NCBI GenBank assembly: GCA_945949735.1
Contig: CAMFFO010000011.1
Coordinates: forward strand, 1 to 33,856
Origin: an uncultured Clostridia bacterium
GTDB lineage: Bacteria; Bacillota; Clostridia; Oscillospirales; Oscillospiraceae
DNA length: 33,856 nt
Direction: 5' to 3'
The notes under the pieces were generated by a model. The model was not told the origin of the DNA. It did no database searches and was given only the letters and a program-made list of their open reading frames with translations. Shown here piece after piece: positions 26,091 to 33,856 of this stretch; position 1 is the stretch's first letter, and each line of letters begins with the position of its first letter. The position numbers were made by a program, and so were the translations under genes.

Positions 26091-27064
26091 CGAGAATTCT
26101 GATTACGGCCGTGATTTCCTGCGCCCTGACGGGCTTGCTCGGATATTTGCTGCTGCCGGTGCTCCATGCGCTGAAGGCCGGCGCTTCCATCCGGGAAATC
26201 GGCCCCACATGGCACAACAACAAAACCGGCACTCCGATTATGGGTGGACTGATGTTCATTTTTTCCTCCCTGCTGTGTCTGCTGGGAAACCTGGGCTCCA
26301 TGGAGGACTTTTCCGCATTCTATGTGCTGCTGCTGGCTATGTGCTTTGGATTGATCGGATTCCTGGACGATTTTACAAAGATCCGTTTTAAGCGTAATCT
26401 GGGCCTGACCTCCATTCAGAAGGCCATGCTCCAGATGGCTGTCTGTGCCGTATTTCTGTACGCCATGTACAAGACCGGCAGTATGGCCAGCGTGCTGTAT
26501 ATTCCCTTCTTCAACGTGAGCTTCCATATCCACCCCCTGGTCTATATTTTCTTTGCCATGTTTGTCATGGTGGGCTGCGTCAACGCGGTGAATCTGACGG
26601 ATGGAGTGGACGGGCTCAGCAGTTCGGTGACCATCCCCGTGATGGTGTTCTTTGCCGCTGCCTCGGTCAGCGCGGGACGTTACGACCTGGCGCTGCTTCC
26701 TGCCAGCCTGGTGGGGGGCCTTTCCGCGTACCTGTGCTACAACTGGCACCCGGCGAAGGTTTTCATGGGCGATACGGGCTCGCTCTTTTTGGGCGGCGTG
26801 GTCTGCGCCATGGCCTTTGCGCTGGATATGCCTCTGATTCTGATCCTGGTCGGTTTTGTCTATATTGTGGAAACCCTGTCCGTGATCCTGCAGGTGAGCT
26901 ATTTTAAGCTGACTCACGGAAAGCGTCTGTTCAAAATGTCTCCCATCCACCATCACTTTGAGATGTGCGGGTGGAAGGAGGAACGGATCGTTCTGACCTT
27001 CGCGGCGGTTTCCGCGGTGATGTGCCTGATTGCCTGGCTTGGGATTTCTCAACGGGTATTCTGA
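26087..27064 (+). CDS. mraY: Phospho-N-acetylmuramoyl-pentapeptide transferase
   Basis: GTPIMGGLMF, FLDDFTKIRFKRNLGLT, NLTDGVDGLSSS, MSPIHHHFEMCGWKEERIV; ATGA overlap with murF. Confidence 0.97.
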   Translation: MTRILITAVISCALTGLLGYLLLPVLHALKAGASIREIGPTWHNNKTGTPIMGGLMFIFSSLLCLLGNLGSMEDFSAFYVLLLAMCFGLIGFLDDFTKIRFKRNLGLTSIQKAMLQMAVCAVFLYAMYKTGSMASVLYIPFFNVSFHIHPLVYIFFAMFVMVGCVNAVNLTDGVDGLSSSVTIPVMVFFAAASVSAGRYDLALLPASLVGGLSAYLCYNWHPAKVFMGDTGSLFLGGVVCAMAFALDMPLILILVGFVYIVETLSVILQVSYFKLTHGKRLFKMSPIHHHFEMCGWKEERIVLTFAAVSAVMCLIAWLGISQRVF

Positions 27065-27085
27065 TCTTCCCGGAAGGAGTATTGT

Positions 27086-28261
27086 ATGGCTGTGCAGAGA
27101 ACAACTCTGTATGCCAAAGAGAACCGCCCCGCCGGAGCGCTCCGTCGGGGCGAACAAGTGGATCTGCCCTTCCTGATCCTGGTGCTTCTGCTGCTGACGG
27201 TGGGACTTATCATGCTCTACTCCGCCAGCTTCGCCCAGAGCGAGTACGATACCGGATACATAAGCTCCACCCGCTATTTTCAGAAGCAGGCGGTATGCGC
27301 TGCCATCGGGCTTGCCGCTTTCCTTTTCTTCAGCCGGATTCCTGCCCGTGCTTGGTTCCGGCTGGCCTGGCCCATGTACGCGCTGAGCATTGTACTGCTG
27401 CTCAGCGTTCTTGCGGTCGGAGAGGAAGTGAACGGCGCACGCCGGTGGATCAATGTGGCGGGGCTTCAATTTCAGCCCTCTGAAATCGCGAAATTTACCC
27501 TGATCCTGCTTTTTGCCAGGCTGACCAGAAGCTTTGGTTCCGACGCAAAGAAATTCCGGTTCGGCGTGCTGGGCTTCGGAGCTGCGTTGCTGGGAATCCT
27601 GGTTCCCCTGGCTCTGGAAAAGCATCTGAGCGCCATTATGCTTATGGGTATGGTGGCTGTAGTCATGATGTTTGTGGCGGGCACCAGGGCCCGGTGGCTG
27701 TTGGCTGGGGCTGGGGCCGCGGTGGTATTCGTGGCGGTTTATGTCAGCGTTATGGGTTACGCCGGAGATCGCATCACAGCCTGGCTCCATCCGGAGTCAG
27801 ACCCCGGGGATACCGGTTATCAGATCCTGCAGTCTTTGTATGCCATCGGCTCCGGTGGCTTGTTCGGCTTGGGCTTCGGGAAATCCAGGCAGAAATATCT
27901 GTATCTTCCCTTTCAGTACAACGACTATATTTTCGCGGTCATCTGCGAGGAACTGGGCTTTGTTGGCGCGCTTACCATCATCGCATTGTTCTGCGCGCTG
28001 ATCCTGCGGGGATATTGGATCGCCCTGCGGGCCAGGGATCGCTTTTCCACAGTGCTGGCGGCGGGGCTGGTTACGCTCATTGCCGTTCAGACCGTTTTGA
28101 ATCTTTGCGTGGTTACCAATTTACTCCCGTCCACCGGGATCTCGCTGCCTTTCTTCTCCTACGGGGGGACGGCCCTTGCGGTGAATCTTGGGGAGATGGG
28201 GATCGTGGCCCATATTTCCCGCTTCCGCAACCACAGAAAAATACAGGAGGCTTCCCTATGA
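27086..28261 (+). CDS. ftsW: SEDS-family peptidoglycan polymerase/lipid II flippase FtsW (FtsW/SpoVE/RodA family)
   Basis: GLIMLYSASFAQSEY...EEVNGARRWINVAGLQFQPSEIAKFTLIL...LPSTGISLPFFSYGGTALAVNLGEMG. Confidence 0.95.
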   Translation: MAVQRTTLYAKENRPAGALRRGEQVDLPFLILVLLLLTVGLIMLYSASFAQSEYDTGYISSTRYFQKQAVCAAIGLAAFLFFSRIPARAWFRLAWPMYALSIVLLLSVLAVGEEVNGARRWINVAGLQFQPSEIAKFTLILLFARLTRSFGSDAKKFRFGVLGFGAALLGILVPLALEKHLSAIMLMGMVAVVMMFVAGTRARWLLAGAGAAVVFVAVYVSVMGYAGDRITAWLHPESDPGDTGYQILQSLYAIGSGGLFGLGFGKSRQKYLYLPFQYNDYIFAVICEELGFVGALTIIALFCALILRGYWIALRARDRFSTVLAAGLVTLIAVQTVLNLCVVTNLLPSTGISLPFFSYGGTALAVNLGEMGIVAHISRFRNHRKIQEASL

Positions 28262-29382
28262 ATTTGATTTTTACCTGCGGCGGCACAGCCGGTCATATCA
28301 ACCCTGCCATCGCGGTGGCCAATATGATGAAGGAGCGTTTCCCGGATTGCCGGATTCTCTTTATCGGCGCCTCTGGCCATATGGAGGAAAAGCTGGTGCC
28401 CCAGGCGGGCTATGAGCTGAAGTGCCTTCCGGGTTCCGGGCTGAGCCGGGGAAAGAATCTGGCCGCCCTGAAGCAGAATATTCACGCGGTTCGGTGCGTT
28501 CTCAACGCAGTGAAAGCGTGCAAAAGGATCTTTCGTGAGTTTCAGCCCGACGCGGTCATCGGAACCGGGGGCTACGCCAGCTTTCCCGCGCTGCAGGCTG
28601 CCCAGTCCATGGGGATTCCCACCTGCGTTCACGAGAGCAACGCCCTCCCCGGACTGACCACAAAGCTGGCGGCGAACAAGGCCGATAAAGTGCTGGTGGC
28701 CTTTGAAGAGAGCGTGCCTTACTACAAGCATCCGGAGCGGGTGGAGGTGGTGGGGATGCCCGTACGCAGGGAGTTCATCTTCACCGATAAGGAGCAGGCC
28801 AGGAAGAAGCTGGGGCTGGACAGCCGCCCGCTGGTGGTTTCCGCTTTCGGAAGCAACGGCGCGAAGGTGATGAACGATACCGTTGCGGGACTTTTCCGAC
28901 TGGAAAAAGAGGCCGGCTTCCCCTTCCGCCATATCCATGCCACCGGCCGGTTTGGCTGGGAGTGGATGCCGGATCTGGTGCGAAGCCAGGGGGTTGATCC
29001 CGATGCCGAGGAGAGCATTGATCTGCGGGAATACATTTACGACATGGCCAACGTGATGTCCGCGGCGGATGTGATTATCAGCCGGGCGGGCGCGTCTACC
29101 TGCAACGAGATTGGCGCCTGTGGAATACCCTGTATTTTGATCCCGTCTCCCAATGTAACCAACAACCACCAGGAAAAGAACGCCAGAATGCTGGCGGATC
29201 ACGAGGCTGCCGTGCTGATCCTGGAGAAGGACTGTACCCCTCAGAAGCTCTATGACGAGATAACTGCCCTGCTGTCCGACGGCCCCAGACAGGAGCAAAT
29301 GCGCCGCAGGCTCCGGGAAATGGTTCGCCTGGATGCCGCGGAGCGGATCTGCGACATTGTGGAGGCACTCTGCAAACGATAA
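28258..29382 (+). CDS. murG: UDP-GlcNAc--undecaprenyl-PP-MurNAc-pentapeptide GlcNAc transferase
   Basis: MNLIFTCGGTAGHINPAIAVA...GTGGYASFPALQAAQSMGIPTCVHESNALPGLTTKLAA; ATG overlaps ftsW stop. Confidence 0.97.
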   Translation: MNLIFTCGGTAGHINPAIAVANMMKERFPDCRILFIGASGHMEEKLVPQAGYELKCLPGSGLSRGKNLAALKQNIHAVRCVLNAVKACKRIFREFQPDAVIGTGGYASFPALQAAQSMGIPTCVHESNALPGLTTKLAANKADKVLVAFEESVPYYKHPERVEVVGMPVRREFIFTDKEQARKKLGLDSRPLVVSAFGSNGAKVMNDTVAGLFRLEKEAGFPFRHIHATGRFGWEWMPDLVRSQGVDPDAEESIDLREYIYDMANVMSAADVIISRAGASTCNEIGACGIPCILIPSPNVTNNHQEKNARMLADHEAAVLILEKDCTPQKLYDEITALLSDGPRQEQMRRRLREMVRLDAAERICDIVEALCKR

Positions 29383-29406
29383 CCTGCCTACTCCAGGAGG
29401 AACACT

Positions 29407-30585
29407 ATGGATACAAAACAGAAGAACACCGGAACCACCCGGAAGGCTCCCCCTAGGAGAAACAGCCAACCAGATTCGAGCCGGTCCGGTGCGCGGCAGC
29501 CCCAGAGCCGACAAACGCCGGAATATAAGCGGACGCCTCCCCAGGGGGCCAGCGTCTATGGCGCGTCTACGGGAGGCAGCCGGTCCGCTTCCACGCCTGC
29601 CAGGACGGTGGGCAAAAAACCGCAAAAGACCAACCTGCTGCAAAGACTGCTGAAAAAGGGAGCCGCTGCCTCCAAAAAGGCCAATACCTCCCGGGAAAAG
29701 GTGATCCGCGCACAGAAACAGATGCAGTCCCAGCGAAAGAAAAAACGTGCCAGACGTTATGACACACCCGCGGTGATCTACACCGATCCCAAGCCCTTTA
29801 ACCGCAGCAGGCTGCTGGTGCAGCTGATGAGCGTCGCGGCAGTGGTGATTGCCCTGGTGCTGGGGCTTTCCGTGTTCTTCAAGGTGAAAACCATCGCCGT
29901 TTCCGGGGCTGAAATCTACAGCGCCTGGGCGGTACGGGAGGCCTCCGGAATATCGGAGGGGGACAATCTGCTGACCTTCAGCCGCGCCAGGGCAATTGCC
30001 AAGATCCGCGCGGAGCTTTCCTATGTGGATAAGGTCAGAATCGGTATAAAACTTCCCGATACGGTTAATATTTACATTGAGGAGCTGGAGGTGGTCTATG
30101 CCATCAAGTCCCAGGACGGCATCTGGTGGCTGATGACCTCGGACGGCAGAATGGTACAGCAGTCAGACGCCGCTTCCGCGGAGAAATATACCAAGGTTCT
30201 GGGTGTGGCCGTGGAGAGCCCTCAGGTGAATGCCCAGGCAATTGCCGTAGAGGCTGTTCCCACGGAAACCAGCGAATCGGGGGAGACCGTCCCCGTCACC
30301 GTGACCGGTGCCCAGAGGCTGTCCGCTACGCTCCAGATCCTGAAGGCACTGGAGGCCAACGATATCGTGGGCGAGGCTGCCAGTGTGGATGTCACCAGCC
30401 TCAATGCCATCGAGCTTTGGTATGGCCAGCGCTATCAGGTCAATCTGGGGGATACCACCAATATGGAATACAAGATCGCCTGCATGAACGACGCGATCCT
30501 TCAGCTCAGCGACTATCAGACCGGAAAGCTGGATATCAGCTTCACCACCGGAGGAGAACAGGTGATTTATACGCCCTTCTCCTGA
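29407..30585 (+). CDS. ftsQ: FtsQ/DivIB-type cell division protein with POTRA domain and long basic N-terminal tail
   Basis: One TM then FKVKTIAVSGAEIYSAWAVREASGISEGDNLLTFSRARAIAKIRAELSYVDKVRIGIKLPDTVNIYIEE; position before ftsZ. Confidence 0.9.
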   Translation: MDTKQKNTGTTRKAPPRRNSQPDSSRSGARQPQSRQTPEYKRTPPQGASVYGASTGGSRSASTPARTVGKKPQKTNLLQRLLKKGAAASKKANTSREKVIRAQKQMQSQRKKKRARRYDTPAVIYTDPKPFNRSRLLVQLMSVAAVVIALVLGLSVFFKVKTIAVSGAEIYSAWAVREASGISEGDNLLTFSRARAIAKIRAELSYVDKVRIGIKLPDTVNIYIEELEVVYAIKSQDGIWWLMTSDGRMVQQSDAASAEKYTKVLGVAVESPQVNAQAIAVEAVPTETSESGETVPVTVTGAQRLSATLQILKALEANDIVGEAASVDVTSLNAIELWYGQRYQVNLGDTTNMEYKIACMNDAILQLSDYQTGKLDISFTTGGEQVIYTPFS

Positions 30586-30668
30586 TGAATCCGGGAACCG
30601 CCGGACGCCGGGAGTCCCTCAAATTATGAGGATACTGTAAATTATTTAGCGAATAAACAGATTTTCTA

Positions 30669-30697
30669 TTGACCAAACCGGGATTTCGGGATAGAAT
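30669..30697 (+). promoter_or_regulatory. Putative ftsZ promoter
   Basis: TTGACC (30669-30674), 17-bp spacer, TAGAAT (30692-30697) in the 184-bp gap before ftsZ. Confidence 0.65.
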
Positions 30698-30769
30698 GTA
30701 ATAGCATAGCCAGAATTTGCGGCAGGGGATGCGGTCTCCCTGCCAATCGATACATAGGAGGAAGAGCAT

Positions 30770-31888
30770 ATGTCCGAAAGTTTGCAGGATCGCGTTGTTA
30801 AGATCAAGGTGATCGGTGTCGGCGGAGCCGGCAACAATGTTATCAATCGCATGATCGATTCCGGTGTAAGCGGCGTGGATTTCGTCGTGGTCAACACCGA
30901 TAAGCAGGACCTGAATAAGTCCGTTTGCAAGAATAAAATCCAGATCGGCGAGAAGCTCACCGGCGGTATGGGCGCGGGCTCGAAGCCCGAAATCGGCCGC
31001 AAATCTGCCGAGGAGTCCAGAGCGCTGATCTCCAAGGCTCTGGAGGGTACCGACATGGTATTCATTACCGCCGGCATGGGAGGCGGCACCGGCACCGGCG
31101 CAGCTCCCATCGTAGCGGATCTTGCCCATGAGGCCGGAATCCTGACCGTAGGCGTGGTGACCAAGCCCTTCAAATTTGAGGGCGCCAATCGGATGCGTCA
31201 GGCGGAGCAGGGCATCGCTGACCTGGGCGGCAAGCTGGACTCCCTGATCATCATCCCCAATGACCGGCTGAAATATGTCACAGACCAGAAAATCACCTTT
31301 GCCAATGCTTTCGGCATTGCGGACGATGTGCTGAAGCAGGCCGTAACCTCCATTTCCGAGCTGGTGGGCTTCTCCAAGAACGTGATCATCAATCTGGACT
31401 TTGCCGATGTTTCCACCGTCATGAAGGATGCGGGCAGGGCCCATATGGGTGTGGGTACCGCCTCCGGACGGGAGAAGGCAGAACAGGCTGCTACCGCCGC
31501 CGTATCCAGCCCGCTGCTGGAAACCTCCATCAACGGCGCCACCGGCGTTCTGGTGAATGTGACCGGCTCCTCTGAAATGACTCTGGACGACGTGGAGACC
31601 GCTGCAGGAATTGTGCAGGAGGCCGCCAATCCCGAGGCAAACATTATCTTCGGCGCGACCTGCTCCGATGACTTCCAGGATGAGATGCGGGTCACTGTCA
31701 TCGCCACCGGCTTCGATCTGAAGCCCGAGGCGTTTGCGCCCAGGACCGTTGCCGTCAAAACCGCGCCGGAGGAAAAGGGATTTGTGCCCGAGGATATTGA
31801 CACTCCTGTGGCCGCTTCCAGACAGCAGCCCACGAAGCCCACGGATGTCAGCGACATCGACGAGATTTTCAGCATTTTCAAGCGCTGA
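30770..31888 (+). CDS. ftsZ: Cell division GTPase FtsZ
   Basis: IKVIGVGGAGNNVINRMI, GGGTGTGAAP tubulin signature, C-terminal peptide DIDEIFSIFKR. Confidence 0.98.
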   Translation: MSESLQDRVVKIKVIGVGGAGNNVINRMIDSGVSGVDFVVVNTDKQDLNKSVCKNKIQIGEKLTGGMGAGSKPEIGRKSAEESRALISKALEGTDMVFITAGMGGGTGTGAAPIVADLAHEAGILTVGVVTKPFKFEGANRMRQAEQGIADLGGKLDSLIIIPNDRLKYVTDQKITFANAFGIADDVLKQAVTSISELVGFSKNVIINLDFADVSTVMKDAGRAHMGVGTASGREKAEQAATAAVSSPLLETSINGATGVLVNVTGSSEMTLDDVETAAGIVQEAANPEANIIFGATCSDDFQDEMRVTVIATGFDLKPEAFAPRTVAVKTAPEEKGFVPEDIDTPVAASRQQPTKPTDVSDIDEIFSIFKR

Positions 31889-31897
31889 GCAGTTTTT

Positions 31898-31932
31898 GCA
31901 TCCCGGCCCACGCAGCGGGTCGGGATGCTTTT
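31898..31932 (+). terminator. Terminator after ftsZ
   Basis: GCATCCCG..CGGGATGC stem followed by TTTT. Confidence 0.75.
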
Positions 31933-31954
31933 GCGTTGGAGGAAAGGAGCAGTC

Positions 31955-32704
31955 GTGGAAGCTTACGGAGCGTTGGCGGAGAGCTATGACCGCCTGACGA
32001 ACGATGTGGACTACCGGGCCATCGTGGAGTTTTACGATGAGATCCTGCGCAGGGAGGGAGCTGCGCCCCGGTCCGTGGCGGATCTTGCCTGCGGAACAGG
32101 TTCTGTCTCCGCGATCTTTGCGCAAAGGGGTCTGCGGGTCGTTGGCGTGGATATTTCCGAGGAAATGCTGACTGTGGCTCAGCAAAAAACCGGGGGTATG
32201 GACAATCCGCCCTGGTTTGTTTGCCAGCCGCTGCAGAAGCTCAGGCTCCCAAGGGCTGTGGATCTGGCGGTCTGCGCACTGGACAGTCTGGACTATATCA
32301 CGGAGCCCGCCGATTGCGCTATGGCAATCCGGAGGATTTACAAGGCGCTGAACCCGGGAGGAATCTTCATTTTTGATGTAAATACACCGCAAAAGCTCCG
32401 GGCTATGGACGGTCAGGTTTTCCTGGATGAGGATGAGGACGTTTTCTGCGTCTGGAGGGGCGAATTCGACGAACGAACCAATATTTGCTCCTATGGAATG
32501 GATCTGTTTCAGCGCTGCGGAGAGGTGTGGAGCCGCTCCTTTGAGGAGCATCGGGAGTATGCCTACACGCGGGAGCAACTGGAAGGATATCTGCAGGCGG
32601 CGGGATTCTCCCAAATTGAGGTTTTTGGAGACAGGAGCCTCCGTGCGCCGGAGCCGGAGGAGCAGAGGATCTTTATCAAAGCGAGAAAGGGAATTGTCAG
32701 ATGA
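31955..32704 (+). CDS. Class I SAM-dependent methyltransferase
   Basis: VADLACGTGSVSAIFAQRGLRVVGVDISEEMLTVA; GTG start at 31955 with RBS aaaggag. Confidence 0.9.
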   Translation: MEAYGALAESYDRLTNDVDYRAIVEFYDEILRREGAAPRSVADLACGTGSVSAIFAQRGLRVVGVDISEEMLTVAQQKTGGMDNPPWFVCQPLQKLRLPRAVDLAVCALDSLDYITEPADCAMAIRRIYKALNPGGIFIFDVNTPQKLRAMDGQVFLDEDEDVFCVWRGEFDERTNICSYGMDLFQRCGEVWSRSFEEHREYAYTREQLEGYLQAAGFSQIEVFGDRSLRAPEPEEQRIFIKARKGIVR

Positions 32705-33579
32705 ATGATTACATTGTGCGCGGAATGAGCATGGACGGCTATGTGAAGGCTGTGGGCATCCGATCTACGGAGCTGGTGAAAAGGGGCGCTCAGATTCAGA
32801 AAACCACTCCCAACGCCACTGCGGCTTTCGGACGGTCGCTTACAGCCGCTTCTATGATGGGAAATATGCAGAAGGTTGAAAACGGCTCTCTGACCCTCCA
32901 GGTGCGCGGAGGCGGCCCCATCGGGACGATCACGGTGGTTTCCGACGCGGCGGGAAATGTACGGGGGTGTGTGACGGAGCCCAATGTGCCGCTGGTTGAA
33001 AAGTATCCCGGAAAGCTGGATGTGGGCGCAACGGTAGGAACGGCTGGAACCCTTACGGTGATCCGGGATCTGCAGATGAAGGAGCCGTATATCGGTTCTA
33101 CGGAGCTTGTTTCCGGGGAAATTGGGGACGATGTGACCGCCTACTTTGCCCAGAGCGAGCAGACGCCGACGGCCTGTGCTCTGGGGGTGCTTGTGGACCG
33201 GGACTGCAGCGTAAAAGTTGCGGGAGGATATCTGCTCCAGCTGCTTCCCAACGCGCCGGATGAGGTCATCGACAAGCTGGAGAAGGGGATTCAGTGTTCC
33301 GGTGCAGTGACGCCGATGCTGGAAAACGGCATGACGCCTGAGGAGATCCTCGGCCAGGTTATGGGCGATCTTGGCGTAGTATTCCTGGAAACCACGGAGA
33401 TTTCCTACAAATGCTATTGCTCCCGCCAGCGGGTTGAGAGCGCGCTGATCAGTCTGGGGAAGAAGGAACTGGAAGAGATTGCCGGTGAGGGAAAGGCCTT
33501 TCCGGTGGAGTGTCAGTTCTGCGATCAAATCTATCGCTTTACTCCGGAGGATATCCGGAAACTTCTTAAGAAAATTTGA
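32701..33579 (+). CDS. hslO: Hsp33 redox-regulated chaperone
   Basis: GGGPIGTITVVSDAAGNVRGCV..., C-terminal CYCSRQRVESAL...VECQFCDQIYRF (CxC...CxxC); ATGA overlap with upstream gene. Confidence 0.97.
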   Translation: MNDYIVRGMSMDGYVKAVGIRSTELVKRGAQIQKTTPNATAAFGRSLTAASMMGNMQKVENGSLTLQVRGGGPIGTITVVSDAAGNVRGCVTEPNVPLVEKYPGKLDVGATVGTAGTLTVIRDLQMKEPYIGSTELVSGEIGDDVTAYFAQSEQTPTACALGVLVDRDCSVKVAGGYLLQLLPNAPDEVIDKLEKGIQCSGAVTPMLENGMTPEEILGQVMGDLGVVFLETTEISYKCYCSRQRVESALISLGKKELEEIAGEGKAFPVECQFCDQIYRFTPEDIRKLLKKI

Positions 33580-33603
33580 TTTTTGCGGAGTTCGAGAGGT
33601 AAG

Positions 33604-33631
33604 TGCCGGAAACAACCGGCAGAATGTTTTT
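33604..33631 (+). terminator. Weak terminator after hslO
   Basis: TGCCGG-aaacaa-CCGGCA then agaatgttttt. Confidence 0.5.
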
Positions 33632-33652
33632 ACAAAAAAAGAGAAAAAATGC

Positions 33653-33681
33653 TTGACAAAAGAAGTCTTTGTGTGTATAAT
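33653..33681 (+). promoter_or_regulatory. Consensus sigma-A promoter of tRNA operon
   Basis: TTGACA (33653-33658), 17-bp spacer, TATAAT (33676-33681). Confidence 0.92.
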
Positions 33682-33723
33682 GAATCACGTCGCTGAGGTG
33701 CGCAGCGCTTCAAGCGGAGGTTC

Positions 33724-33799
33724 GGGAGCATAGCTCAGCTGGGAGAGCACATGCCTTACAAGCATGGGGTCACAGGTTCGAGCCCTGTTGTTCCCACCA
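33724..33799 (+). tRNA. tRNA-Val (anticodon TAC), CCA encoded
   Basis: GGGAGCATAGCTCAGCTGGGAGAGCACATGCCTTACAAGCATGGGGTCACAGGTTCGAGCCCTGTTGTTCCCACCA folds as a cloverleaf; anticodon loop CTTACAA. Confidence 0.95.
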
Positions 33800-33807
33800 C
33801 ACAATTT

Positions 33808-33856
33808 GGCCCGGTGGTGCAGTCGGTTAGCACGCCAGCCTGTCACGCTGGAGGTC
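33808..33856 (+). tRNA. tRNA-Asp (anticodon GTC), truncated by window end
   Basis: GGCCCGGTGGTGCAGTCGGTTAGCACGCCAGCCTGTCACGCTGGAGGTC; anticodon loop CTGTCAC. Confidence 0.9.

Noticed and set aside
25943-27790. 615-aa minus-strand ORF antisense to murF/mraY/ftsW
   Set aside because: Antisense to three conserved dcw genes; H/Q/R-rich with no recognisable domain.
27694-28257. N-terminal extension of the murG ORF into ftsW
   Set aside because: MurG starts at ATG 28258 (MNLIFTCGGTAGH) overlapping the ftsW stop; upstream part is an out-of-frame reading of ftsW.
30542-32614. 690-aa minus-strand ORF antisense to ftsZ and the methyltransferase
   Set aside because: Shadow ORF; the plus strand has clear ftsZ.

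Overview
This is a 33.9 kb chromosomal segment that reads as a low-GC-lineage, moderately GC-rich Clostridia/Oscillospirales-like Firmicute; the lineage call is inference from gene content. It has two contrasting parts. (1) Roughly 1-14 kb is an accessory/metabolic region: AraC regulator with a divergent uxuA-SDR glucuronate module, GntR-ABC transporter operon, alpha/beta hydrolase, ECF S component, nagB, XRE regulator, rubrerythrin, an exonuclease with a Zn-ribbon and Arg-rich tail, and spmAB. Its intergenic spaces hold several families of small non-coding repeats. (2) Roughly 14-33.9 kb is a dense core region: abrB-like gene, rsmI, tRNA1(Val) MTase, ferredoxin, clpC-like gene, then a division/cell-wall (dcw) cluster mraZ-rsmH-ftsL-spoVD/ftsI-murE-murF-mraY-ftsW-murG-ftsQ-ftsZ, a SAM methyltransferase, hslO, tRNA-Val(TAC) and a truncated tRNA-Asp(GTC). 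The most notable unexplained structure is a family of three ~161-162 bp elements (7742-7902, 8678-8839, 10530-10690). They have terminal inverted repeats, 4-bp flanking direct repeats (ATAA, ATAG, CTAA) and a central hairpin preserved by compensatory changes, and look like IS5-type MITEs. A second modular family is bounded by TAAATTGGTGTTT-like ends and carries interchangeable cores: a REP-like palindrome doublet (copies near 1, 3150 and 12618) or a 28-bp perfect inverted repeat (6617-6724). The dcw cluster has no murD between mraY and ftsW and no ftsA before ftsZ, and carries a candidate MraZ operator. No CRISPR array, intact transposase, prophage or obvious defence system was seen.
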